Shown here in pieces: positions 6,138 to 12,307 of a DNA stretch of 12,307 bases. The notes beneath the pieces are model-generated. The model worked only from the letters and a program-made list of their open reading frames with translations. It had not been told where the DNA came from and ran no database searches. Origin of the DNA: JBBKWJ01 sp037968895. Lineage in GTDB: Bacteria > Actinomycetota > Acidimicrobiia > Acidimicrobiales > SZUA-35. The stretch's first letter is position 1, and the number at the start of each line of letters is the position of its first letter. The DNA lies in the NCBI GenBank assembly GCA_037968895.1, contig JBBKWJ010000071.1, positions 1 to 12,307 of the forward strand, given 5' to 3'. Both the position numbers and the translations under genes were made by a program.

Positions 6138-7682
6138 ATGACGGTCAATCACGGCTTTGAGTCGCGTTCTCGAAGCGGCCCCTCGCTCATCTTGACGATT
6201 CTGACTGTCGTCTCCGTTGTCGGCGGGATTTGGCTGAGGCTGCAAGGTGATCGAATTGGCCTCTGGCTTGATGAGGCGCAGAGCGTCGGGATCGCGTCGT
6301 TGCCAGCGGGCGACATTATCGATGGGCTGCGAGCAGACGGGCATCCTCCGCTGTTCTATTTTCTGTTGCATTATTGGATGGAATTTGTGGGGACCGACGA
6401 CCGCGCACTTCGGCTCCTGCCTGCGATTTTCGGTGGGCTGACGTTGATTCCCGCCTTCTTCGCCGGGCGGCGACTCGGCGGTAGCCGCGCCGGTTTGATT
6501 GCGGTTGGCCTCCTCGCGAGTTCGCCGTTCCTGGTGCGGTTCAGCACCGAGGTAAGGATGTACTCGCTGGTTACATTCCTCAGCTTGCTGTGGTGGTTGG
6601 CCGTTCGCCGAGCAGAAGAGAAACCGAATCGACTACGCCTCGCGTTCGTGATTGTCTTGGTCGGACTCCTTGTCCTCACCCATTACTGGTCGCTCTTCCT
6701 GTTTGCGGCATGGTTAGTGCTCACTCTGGTCAAGGTGGGTCGGAGAGCGGAGGCGCCAGCGGCCGGGAAACTCATCGTGGCCCATGCAATTGGCGGGCTG
6801 GCCTTCATCCCCTGGATCCCTTCGTTTCTGTACCAGATGGCACACACCGGAACGCCGTGGGCCGACGCGCAGGATCCCGCTTCGATTGTTGTCACTAGTC
6901 TCTCCGATATCGCTGGTGGCAGAGAGAAGGGGGCAGCCCTCGCCCTGATGGCGCTGCTGTTTTTCTTCGCCGTCGTCGGATTCGCTGGTCGAGAGACTCA
7001 CCGAGGTGTAATTGAACTTGTCATGGCGGGTCGAAACGAGACAAGGCCGATCACTGCGCTGATTCTCACCACGTTGACGATTGCTGTCATTGCTATGACG
7101 GTTACGGGTTCTGCGTTCGCAGGCCGCTACGTGTCAATCTTCGCCGGACTCCTATTGATCCTGGCTGCGGTCGGCGTCGCTGAGTTGACTCCCCCATTGA
7201 TGCAATACACCGCCTTCGCGGCGGCTATTGCTTTGGGTCTCGCTGGCGGCTGGGTAGCCGTTGATGACACCCGATCACAAGGTCAGCAAGTCGCGGCCTC
7301 GATCGAAGAGGGCTACGCACCTGGTGATGTGGTTGTGGCCTGCCCTGACCAGGTTGGCCCGGCGACTTCTCACTACTTGCCAGCCGGGGCCACTCCCCTC
7401 GCCTACCCGCTGCTTTCGCCAGCGAATCGAGTCGACTGGACCGACTACGAGGCGCGCCACGTTGCCTCTGACCCTGCCGCCGCAGCCGCGGAAATCGTTG
7501 AGCGGTCTAACGGAGCGCAGATTTGGTTGGTGTGGCAAGAGGGCTACCAGACGATTGAAGGGCAATGTTCTGCTCTCCACGGTGAACTTCTCGCTCTCGT
7601 CGGTGGCTTCGACGTTGTCGGACCGGACCCCTTAGTGTTCGAACCAATGTGGCTCTCGGTCTTTGCCCCGGCGACCGGGTGA
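6138..7682 (+). CDS. GT-C glycosyltransferase, PMT/ArnT-like (GT39/GT83 type)
   Basis: This is a polytopic membrane protein of 514 residues that should move a sugar from a polyprenyl-phosphate carrier on the outer face of the membrane. TM1 spans about 17-35. The first external loop carries LWLDEAQS with the acidic pair Asp45-Glu46, the standard GT-C catalytic position. GHPPLFYFLLHYW (68-80) and RLLPAIFG (92-99) follow, then FSTEVRMYS (135-143), a variant of the EARMY motif of this family. Several hydrophobic helices continue to about residue 375. The remaining roughly 140 residues are a soluble, probably extracytoplasmic tail without a motif I recognise. The frame is open upstream to 5859, but that part lies antisense to the mutase-like gene; ATG 6138 sits just behind a -10 box and at the natural protein start. 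The stop overlaps the next start by GTGA. Donor sugar unknown. Confidence 0.85.
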   Translation: MTVNHGFESRSRSGPSLILTILTVVSVVGGIWLRLQGDRIGLWLDEAQSVGIASLPAGDIIDGLRADGHPPLFYFLLHYWMEFVGTDDRALRLLPAIFGGLTLIPAFFAGRRLGGSRAGLIAVGLLASSPFLVRFSTEVRMYSLVTFLSLLWWLAVRRAEEKPNRLRLAFVIVLVGLLVLTHYWSLFLFAAWLVLTLVKVGRRAEAPAAGKLIVAHAIGGLAFIPWIPSFLYQMAHTGTPWADAQDPASIVVTSLSDIAGGREKGAALALMALLFFFAVVGFAGRETHRGVIELVMAGRNETRPITALILTTLTIAVIAMTVTGSAFAGRYVSIFAGLLLILAAVGVAELTPPLMQYTAFAAAIALGLAGGWVAVDDTRSQGQQVAASIEEGYAPGDVVVACPDQVGPATSHYLPAGATPLAYPLLSPANRVDWTDYEARHVASDPAAAAAEIVERSNGAQIWLVWQEGYQTIEGQCSALHGELLALVGGFDVVGPDPLVFEPMWLSVFAPATG

Positions 7683-8809
7683 GCAAGTCGTCGGTACGAA
7701 CCATTGGCGTTCCCTCGCTCGCTGGATGGTTTAGCGCCCGAGTTCTCGTCGGCGTTGCGTATCTCTGTGCTCGCTGGCTTGACGGACGATCACGGTTCGA
7801 CGAGCGATCACGGTTGGGTGACGGTCTCTTTGCGTGGGACGGCGGTTGGTACCGGTCAATTGCAGAGAACGGATATCACGCAGACAGCGAAGATCTTCGC
7901 TTCGCGCCTGTGTTCGCTTGGGCGGGTCGAGTTGTTGGTTTGCCGTTTGGCGATTCAGCGGATGTTGGTCTGCTTGTGGTCTCCAACGTCGCCGCGTTGG
8001 CAGCAGCGTGGCTCGCAATTGTGTATTGGCTCGAACTGAACCACACACGATCCAATGACAATGAGGCGCCACGGTTCGCATTTGGGATCTCATTCGCACT
8101 GGCGCTCTGGCCAGCCAGCTTTGTGCTCGTATTCGCCTATGCCGAGTCGCTATTGCTTGTCACGACCCTGGCGGCGGCCCTTCTCGCCCGACGTGGACGT
8201 TGGCTCGCTGCTGTGCCGTTCGCGTTCGCGAGCGGTGCAATTCGTCCGACTGGACTCGCGTTGGTTGTGTTGCTAGCCGGAATCGGCTGGCAACAGCGGG
8301 ATACGATCAGACAGTCGGCTGCCCGCGTAGTGGCCGCAGGTATCGCAATCGGCGGAGCCGTGGCCGGGTTCGGGCTACATCTCGCAATCGCCAAGCAGGT
8401 CGCCGACGATTGGTGGGCGCCAGTCAATATTCAAAGCCCTCTCCGAGGCGACTTCGTAGACCCGTTTACCAGACTCATTCGAGGCGCCGTCGATTTATTC
8501 GCCGACGATACCTGGGGAGATGGGCTTCATTTCCCGTTTGCCATCGCCGTCATTGCGTTGGTCGTTTTGGTGGCGCGAGAGATGCCATGGCCTGAGGCAG
8601 TGTTCTCGGCGCTAGTGATTCTTGTTGCGTTGAGCGCCGACAATTGGAATTCGCTCGAACGATATGCCCTAAGCGCATTTCCAATCTTCATCGCAGCCGG
8701 TGTCGCCCTCGCTCGTCAGCGCTGGTTATTGCCGGCGTATGTACTGGCGTCTGGGGCTGCGTTTACGGCGCTCACTGTTCTCGCGTGGAGCGGTCGCTAT
8801 GTGCCTTGA
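7679..8809 (+). CDS. PIG-V-like GT-C mannosyltransferase family protein
   Basis: This is a 376-residue multi-helix membrane protein. After TM1 (about 19-34) comes FAWDGGWYRSIAENGYH with WDGGWY at 53-58, the signature of the PIG-V (GPI mannosyltransferase 2) family; its Asp54 is the expected catalytic acid. FAPVFAWAGRVVG and helix-rich segments with LWPASFVLVFAYAESLLL and FASGAIRPTGLALV (the family's R.TG motif) follow. Actinobacterial PIG-V homologues are usually annotated as polyprenol-phosphate-mannose-dependent mannosyltransferases; the precise acceptor here is unknown. The GTG start at 7679 gives a GTGA overlap with the preceding GT-C gene; an ATG at 7649 is possible but would overlap by 34 nt and has no better ribosome site. 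An 11-bp direct repeat (7787-7797 and 7805-7815, 18-nt period) duplicates a short in-frame stretch in the first loop. The stop lies in the first copy of a 16-bp tandem repeat. Confidence 0.83.
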   Translation: MSKSSVRTIGVPSLAGWFSARVLVGVAYLCARWLDGRSRFDERSRLGDGLFAWDGGWYRSIAENGYHADSEDLRFAPVFAWAGRVVGLPFGDSADVGLLVVSNVAALAAAWLAIVYWLELNHTRSNDNEAPRFAFGISFALALWPASFVLVFAYAESLLLVTTLAAALLARRGRWLAAVPFAFASGAIRPTGLALVVLLAGIGWQQRDTIRQSAARVVAAGIAIGGAVAGFGLHLAIAKQVADDWWAPVNIQSPLRGDFVDPFTRLIRGAVDLFADDTWGDGLHFPFAIAVIALVVLVAREMPWPEAVFSALVILVALSADNWNSLERYALSAFPIFIAAGVALARQRWLLPAYVLASGAAFTALTVLAWSGRYVP

Positions 8810-8842
8810 GGACTATGTGTCTTGAGGACTATGTGCCTTGAG
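8795..8842. repeat. 16-bp tandem triplication at a convergent gene junction
   Basis: Three head-to-tail copies occupy 8795-8810, 8811-8826 and 8827-8842, with unit GACTATGTGCCTTGAG. Copy 1 begins CG instead of GA, and copy 2 has T for C at unit position 10. The TGA of the PIG-V-like gene is in copy 1 and the TAG of the GNAT gene is in copy 3, so the array holds both stop codons. I see no hairpin typical of an intrinsic terminator. Confidence 0.9.
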
Positions 8843-9461
8843 GGCTGTTATCGGGGCGCCACACTATGAGACTTGCGACGCCGCCCCCAATCGAGCCGTC
8901 TACGTAGCCGGGCAAGATGCCTTCGACTACGAAACCTTGCCGGAGTTGGAACGTCAGCGTTGGGTCTGAACGGATTCCGAGCACGACCTCATTCACGTAC
9001 TGGGCTGCGCTGAGTTGTTTGTCGAGATTGGCGTATCCGGGGAGCATCCCGCCCGCGATGATGCCATCGAGCAGGTTGTCTCGAACGTAGTCGCGTCGCA
9101 GTTGGTAGATGCTGCCTGCGATGCCGCGCCCTCTGAAGTCGGGGTGGACGCTCGTGTCGAGTCCGTAGAGCCAGAGCCCGCCGTCGTCGTGCAGCTCAGG
9201 GTCGTCGACGTCAGCAAGGGTATGAATGGGGTGTGCGAAGTCGAAGTTCAATCGCCAACTCAATGAAATACCAACGAGCTGATCTCCCACGAGCGCAGCC
9301 CAGTTGCCCTTGTAGAACGTTTGTACATGCGTCGCGACTTCGTCTTCGCCGAGAAGTGATTCTGCTTCGACAGTCGGATAGCACACACGCTCGAGCTCGG
9401 CGGCGGCAGCCGCGTCGGTTACTTCAAGGTGACGGTACGTGACTACGGCGTCGGAGGTCAC
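8829..9461 (-). CDS. GNAT-family N-acetyltransferase
   Basis: This is a soluble acyl-CoA-dependent transferase of 210 residues. The core motif A reads GLDTSVHPDFRGRGIAGSIY, with the acetyl-CoA pyrophosphate loop RGRGIAG at 110-116. The preceding beta-strand region is AALVGDQLVGISLSW. The C-terminal half (about 135-205, with MLPGY and a second LPGY) is characteristic of a GNAT subgroup in which an LPGY motif recurs; I do not know its substrate. The GTG start at 9461 overlaps the stop of the oxidoreductase gene by GTGA, as in the GT-C pair at 7679. A TTG at 9494 would extend the protein by 11 residues inside the upstream gene and is less likely. Coupling to the DAO gene suggests acetylation of an amine or amino acid in the same pathway, but this is inference. 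Confidence 0.82.
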   Translation of the reverse strand: MTSDAVVTYRHLEVTDAAAAAELERVCYPTVEAESLLGEDEVATHVQTFYKGNWAALVGDQLVGISLSWRLNFDFAHPIHTLADVDDPELHDDGGLWLYGLDTSVHPDFRGRGIAGSIYQLRRDYVRDNLLDGIIAGGMLPGYANLDKQLSAAQYVNEVVLGIRSDPTLTFQLRQGFVVEGILPGYVDGSIGGGVASLIVWRPDNSPQGT

Positions 9462-10813
9462 CGTCGAAGCACCTTGGAAATCTTCGTCGCCCAACCGACC
9501 GGCTTGTCGGTGCGCGCCTCAAGTTTGTCAGCGAGGCCAAAAAGCCGCCCGCCTAACTCGATGCCGACCCAACGGAATGGTTCGATAGGCCACTTTCGCG
9601 ACGGCTCACGAACCCATGGGAGATGAAGCACTGGGTCGTCGATGCCAGCAATCGCTAGTGCCATTGTGCGGCCCGCGAGTTCAGTGGCGGCTACGCCTTC
9701 GCCGACGTAGCCACCGGCCCGATAGAAGCGGTTGGATGTGTCGAGATTGACCGACGGCGTCCAATTTCGAGGCAGCCCCATTACACCACCCCACTGATGG
9801 GTGATCTTCGCGTCTGCGACCGACGGGAACAGGTCGACGAGAGAATGAGCAATGGAGTCGAATGTCTGGTACCACTCGTTTGGGGGAATCTTCGAGCCGT
9901 ACTTGTACGGGGCGCATCGGCCCCCGAAGGCCAAACGATCATCGGCCGTTCGCTGACCGTAGATGACGTGGAATCGACCATCGGTAAACGTCGTGCGATC
10001 GTCGAGTCGGACCTCTCGGAGCATGTCGTCACTGAGTGGCTCGGTCGCAACCATCATCGTGCTGAGCGGCGCGACCGAACGTCGGTAGCCGTCGATCGCT
10101 GCGGTGTAGCCCTCGGTAGCCAAAACCACATGCGTGGCCGTAATGACGCCGTCCGACGTGGTGACCTTGCCCGGTTCGACAGCCGTCGCCCGTGTCTGCT
10201 CATACACGTGGACGCCCGCCGCTTCGACTATGTCGGCGAGCGACGTCACCAGTTTGGCGGGATGCAGCACGGCCGTCGACGGCACGAAGAGGCCGCCCAA
10301 AACGTTGGTAGCTCCGCATTTATCGCTGGCTTCTTCGGCTCCGAGCCAGAAGGATGTCGAACCGTTGGCCAAGGCCTTTAGCCGCGGAGTTTGGCCGCCA
10401 TTGCGAGCGAGGTGTATTTCGCCGCCTCGGACGAAGTCACAGTCAATCTTGTGAGTAGCGACGATCGATTCGATCGAGTCGACGGTGTCGTGCATTGCTC
10501 TGTCAAGGGCTGCCGCCCCGGCGGCGTCACTCAATGCGGTCCAACGAGCTTGATCTGCCGCCAATTCGGCAATACACCAACCGCCGTTTCGACCCGAGGC
10601 ACCGAAGCCAACGAGTTCTGCTTCGATAACGGTGACATCGAGGTCGGGCGCAATTAGCGAGAGGTGATACGCGGTCCACAACCCGGTGAAACCCGCACCG
10701 ACGATGATGACGTCGGTCTGAGTTGACGCCTGGTCGAGCCTGGCCCTTGGAGCGCGAGCGGGTAGCTGCTCATGCCAAAGCGACTCGGGGTAAGTACTCA
10801 TATCTGAAGCCAT
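9458..10813 (-). CDS. FAD-dependent oxidoreductase, DAO family (gamma-glutamylputrescine oxidase-like)
   Basis: This is a 451-residue flavoenzyme that should oxidise a C-N bond of an amine or amino acid, passing electrons to oxygen or another acceptor. The N-terminus YPESLWHEQ precedes the FAD fold VIIVGAGFTGLWTAYHL (GxGxxG at 39-44), with Glu64 at the end of the second strand and GFGASGRNGGW at 69-79, a motif typical of PuuB/glycine-oxidase-type members. DCDFVRGGEIHLA, VVLATEGYTA, LAFGGRCAPYKYGSK and ITHQWGGVMGLPRNWTPSV follow, then the C-terminal flavin contact GGYVGEGVAATELAGR. Length is normal for the family. The ATG at 10813 has AGGGAGG 10 nt upstream; ATG at codon 5 is an alternative. 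It overlaps the GNAT gene and is divergent from the DtxR-family gene. The substrate cannot be read from sequence. Confidence 0.87.
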   Translation of the reverse strand: MASDMSTYPESLWHEQLPARAPRARLDQASTQTDVIIVGAGFTGLWTAYHLSLIAPDLDVTVIEAELVGFGASGRNGGWCIAELAADQARWTALSDAAGAAALDRAMHDTVDSIESIVATHKIDCDFVRGGEIHLARNGGQTPRLKALANGSTSFWLGAEEASDKCGATNVLGGLFVPSTAVLHPAKLVTSLADIVEAAGVHVYEQTRATAVEPGKVTTSDGVITATHVVLATEGYTAAIDGYRRSVAPLSTMMVATEPLSDDMLREVRLDDRTTFTDGRFHVIYGQRTADDRLAFGGRCAPYKYGSKIPPNEWYQTFDSIAHSLVDLFPSVADAKITHQWGGVMGLPRNWTPSVNLDTSNRFYRAGGYVGEGVAATELAGRTMALAIAGIDDPVLHLPWVREPSRKWPIEPFRWVGIELGGRLFGLADKLEARTDKPVGWATKISKVLRR

Positions 10814-10823
10814 CGGCAGGCAT

Positions 10824-10830
10824 CCTCCCT
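10824..10830 (-). promoter_or_regulatory. Strong Shine-Dalgarno of the DAO gene
   Basis: AGGGAGG on the minus strand ends 10 nt before the ATG at 10813. It contrasts with the leaderless layout proposed for the divergent regulator gene in the same 35-bp gap. Confidence 0.6.
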
Positions 10831-10836
10831 GGCGGT

Positions 10837-10842
10837 TAGGCT
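10837..10842 (+). promoter_or_regulatory. -10 element (TAGGCT) of the DtxR-family gene, leaderless
   Basis: TAGGCT fits TANNNT and ends 6 nt before the ATG at 10849, predicting a transcript that begins at the start codon. No Shine-Dalgarno is visible on this strand. Confidence 0.45.
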
Positions 10843-10843
10843 A
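10838..10843 (-). promoter_or_regulatory. -10 element (TAGCCT) of the DAO-GNAT unit
   Basis: On the minus strand TAGCCT fits TANNNT and would start transcription near 10831, right before the AGGGAGG ribosome site. It overlaps the opposite-strand TAGGCT by five bases, so the two promoters could not be occupied at the same time. Confidence 0.35.
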
Positions 10844-10848
10844 GCTCG

Positions 10849-11517
10849 ATGCCGCCATATACATCACCGGAGCACCACCCTGCGTTCGAGGAGTATTGCG
10901 AAACGATCTACGAGCTTCGCGAGGACGGGGTCAAGGTCATCCAGGCCCGCATCGCCGAACGCCTGGAAGTCAGCCGGCCCGCCGTTTCGCTGATGGTGAA
11001 GCGTATGGAAGAAGAAGGTCTCATCGAGATCCTGAATCGGGGTGTTTCTCTCACCGCCGATGGGGAGATTCTGGCTCAGGTCTTGGTTCGTCGACACCGC
11101 CTGGCCGAGCGATTCCTCACTGACATTCTTGGACTTTCCTGGGCCGAGGCCCATCATGAGGCAGGTAAGTGGGAACACGTCATCAGCCCGGTGGTCGAAA
11201 CGGCGATGATCGAGGTTCTCGGCGACCCAACGACGTGCCCTCACGGGAACCCGATCCCCGGCACCGACTACAACGAGCCAGATCTCCATCCGTTGTCGAG
11301 TCTTGCGGTTGGCGAGATGTTTAATGTCAATCGCATTCCCGAAGAGCTCGAGTTCTCGCCCGGTCTTCTCGAGTTCCTTGAGGGTGCTCGGCTTATACCT
11401 GGCGCATCGGGAACCATCACGGCCTTCGCCCCAGATGGCACAACGACCGTCGAGATCGACGGCACCTCTGTCGGGGTTGGAGAATTCGCTTCATCTCGAA
11501 TTCTTGTCACCACTTGA
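10849..11517 (+). CDS. DtxR/MntR-family metal-dependent transcriptional regulator
   Basis: This is a 222-residue repressor of metal homeostasis. An N-terminal winged helix-turn-helix (about 8-70) contains TIYELRE and the recognition segment VSRPAVSLMVKRMEEEGLI. The dimerisation and metal-binding domain has RRHRLAERFLTDILGL and HHEAGKWEHVISPVVE, then TTCPHGNPIPGTD. The C-terminal 75 residues form an SH3/FeoA-like domain. Aligned from memory to DtxR, the ancillary site is kept (His83, Glu87, His102), and Glu109 and His110 of the primary site are kept, but DtxR Met10 is replaced by Glu15 and Cys102 by Gly106. Glu15 and Glu18 sit where manganese-sensing MntR has Asp8 and Glu11. Metal preference is therefore uncertain. 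The gene is divergent from the DAO-GNAT unit and overlaps the phosphotransferase gene by one base (TGATG). Confidence 0.9.
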   Translation: MPPYTSPEHHPAFEEYCETIYELREDGVKVIQARIAERLEVSRPAVSLMVKRMEEEGLIEILNRGVSLTADGEILAQVLVRRHRLAERFLTDILGLSWAEAHHEAGKWEHVISPVVETAMIEVLGDPTTCPHGNPIPGTDYNEPDLHPLSSLAVGEMFNVNRIPEELEFSPGLLEFLEGARLIPGASGTITAFAPDGTTTVEIDGTSVGVGEFASSRILVTT

Positions 11518-12307
11518 TGAAGATCGCCCCTGACGCGGACGCGGTTGATTGCGAATGGCTAGCCGAGGCCCTTGGCTTTCCAGGCTTGCTGACGGCATAC
11601 GAGGCGAAGAGCATCGGAACTGGTCAGGTTGGCGAGAATGTTCGATATCGCCTGACCTGGGCTGATGATGCTCGTAGCGCGCCGAAATCGGTTGTTGGCA
11701 AGTTTCCATCGGTCGATGAGACAAGTCGAGCAGTCGGCATCGCCACCGACTCGTATGCACATGAGGTCGGGTTCTATCGAGATGCTCAATCCTTCGCCGA
11801 CATCCGGTCGCCCGAGTGTTTCTACATCGGTGACGATCTAACCAACGATTGCTTCGTCCTTCTCATGGAAGACATCGCGTCGTCGTCCCAGGGCGATCAG
11901 ATCGATGGCGGCACCTCGGCGCAGGCATATTTGGCGGCGAGTCAGGCTGCTCGCCTACATGGCCCGTTCTGGGACTCCCCCGCGCTACGGCAATTTGACT
12001 GGATTGCGGCTTCAACCGATCAGACGATCTCAGAACGCGGCGACCTCTACAACATGCTGCTCCCAGGCTTTGTTGATCGCTATTCAGCCCGACTGAGCCG
12101 AGACGTGATCGAATGGGGTCGCTGGCTAGGTGAGCATTCGGTGGCAAGAACACGATCACTTCGCTTGCCACCAACCCTCATTCACGGCGACTTCAGACTC
12201 GACAACATGCTTTTCGGCGACGACCCTGAGATCGTTGTGGTCGACTGGCAAACAACCGCAATCGGATCAGGTCCTCAAGATCTTGCGTACTTCGTCGGTG
12301 CCGGTCT
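11517..12307 (+). CDS. APH-like phosphotransferase, N-terminal 263 residues (cut by right edge)
   Basis: This is a kinase-fold protein of the aminoglycoside phosphotransferase (APH)/ecdysteroid-kinase-like superfamily. The ATG at 11517 shares its A with the TGA of the regulator gene, and the frame is open to the right edge. The N-lobe has VVGKFPSVDE, where Lys is the likely ATP-binding lysine, and a following ESYAHEV-like helix (DSYAHEVGFYRD) with the partner Glu. FVLLMEDIAS is the hinge region. The catalytic loop is IHGDFRLDNML with His223-Gly224-Asp225 and Asn at the usual metal position, and VVVDWQ places the metal-binding Asp at 243, equivalent to the DFG Asp. All key residues are present, so the enzyme should be active. 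Members phosphorylate small hydroxylated molecules of many kinds; antibiotic resistance should not be assumed. Its coupling to a metal regulator is unusual. Confidence 0.85.
   Translation, partial: MKIAPDADAVDCEWLAEALGFPGLLTAYEAKSIGTGQVGENVRYRLTWADDARSAPKSVVGKFPSVDETSRAVGIATDSYAHEVGFYRDAQSFADIRSPECFYIGDDLTNDCFVLLMEDIASSSQGDQIDGGTSAQAYLAASQAARLHGPFWDSPALRQFDWIAASTDQTISERGDLYNMLLPGFVDRYSARLSRDVIEWGRWLGEHSVARTRSLRLPPTLIHGDFRLDNMLFGDDPEIVVVDWQTTAIGSGPQDLAYFVGAG

Larger units (their letters stand above)
10831..10849. promoter_or_regulatory. DtxR/IdeR-box-like sequence in the divergent promoter
   Basis: Against the classical DtxR 19-mer (recalled as TTAGGTTAGGCTAACCTAA) this segment matches 12 of 19 positions, ten of them contiguous (GGTTAGGCTA, 10834-10843). 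The right half is degenerate. It lies between the DAO gene and the DtxR-family gene and covers both proposed -10 boxes, which would suit autoregulation and co-control. The half-match makes this only a candidate. Confidence 0.35.

Noticed and set aside
7649..7678. Upstream ATG start for the PIG-V-like gene
   Set aside because: It would overlap the previous gene by 34 nt without a ribosome site, while GTG at 7679 gives the GTGA overlap seen elsewhere in the window.
9462..9494. TTG start for the GNAT gene
   Set aside because: It adds 11 residues encoded within the DAO gene; the GTG at 9461 gives a GTGA overlap and begins right before the conserved fold.
9797..10381. 194-codon plus-strand open frame over the DAO gene
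   Set aside because: Shadow of the oxidoreductase coding strand; no domain and no promoter or ribosome site.
11517..12307. Aminoglycoside resistance gene
   Set aside because: The APH fold is shared by many kinases for unrelated metabolites; nothing here points to antibiotic substrates or to mobile DNA.

Overview
The window looks like chromosomal DNA from a moderately GC-rich actinobacterium. An Acidimicrobiia-like lineage is my best guess, but nothing in the window proves it. The reasons are an AftD-type arabinofuranosyltransferase (a family known mainly from Actinobacteria), a neighbouring methyltransferase and GT4 glycosyltransferase that resemble the mycobacterial Rv0224c/Rv0225 pair, a DtxR-family regulator, GTG/TTG starts, and apparently leaderless promoters with TANNNT -10 boxes. 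There are eleven protein genes, two of them cut by the window edges. I see no rRNA, tRNA, CRISPR array, transposase or phage gene. Intergenic space is minimal, and no gene-free stretch exceeds about 100 bases.

Layout. The genes form alternating short transcription units. (A) Minus strand, 3004 to 1: a GT4 glycosyltransferase followed, with a 1-nt TGATG overlap, by the N-terminal part of an AftD-like GT-C enzyme. (B) Plus strand, 3106-4589: two overlapping SAM-dependent methyltransferases. (C) Minus strand, 6076-4598: a UDP-galactopyranose-mutase-like FAD protein. (D) Plus strand, 6138-8809: two membrane GT-C glycosyltransferases (PMT/ArnT type and PIG-V type) joined by a GTGA overlap. (E) Minus strand, 10813-8829: a DAO-family FAD oxidoreductase and a GNAT acetyltransferase joined by a GTGA overlap. 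(F) Plus strand, 10849 to the right edge: a DtxR/MntR-family metal-dependent regulator and an APH-like phosphotransferase joined by a TGATG overlap.

How the genes work together. Units A-D (1-8809) look like a cell-envelope glycan locus: one cytosolic NDP-sugar glycosyltransferase, three polytopic lipid-linked-sugar (GT-C) glycosyltransferases, two methyltransferases that could cap or decorate the glycan, and a mutase-like flavoprotein that might make or modify a sugar precursor. Units E-F are metabolic and regulatory. The DAO/GNAT pair would suit amine or amino-acid metabolism, and it shares a 35-bp divergent promoter region with the metal regulator.

Most notable points: the conserved methyltransferase/GT4/AftD association; a DtxR-type repressor whose first metal site appears altered; overlapping divergent -10 elements under a DtxR-box-like sequence; a 23-bp inverted repeat in the 3005-3105 divergent region; a 16-bp triplication carrying the stop codons of two convergent genes; and a recurrent leaderless promoter layout.
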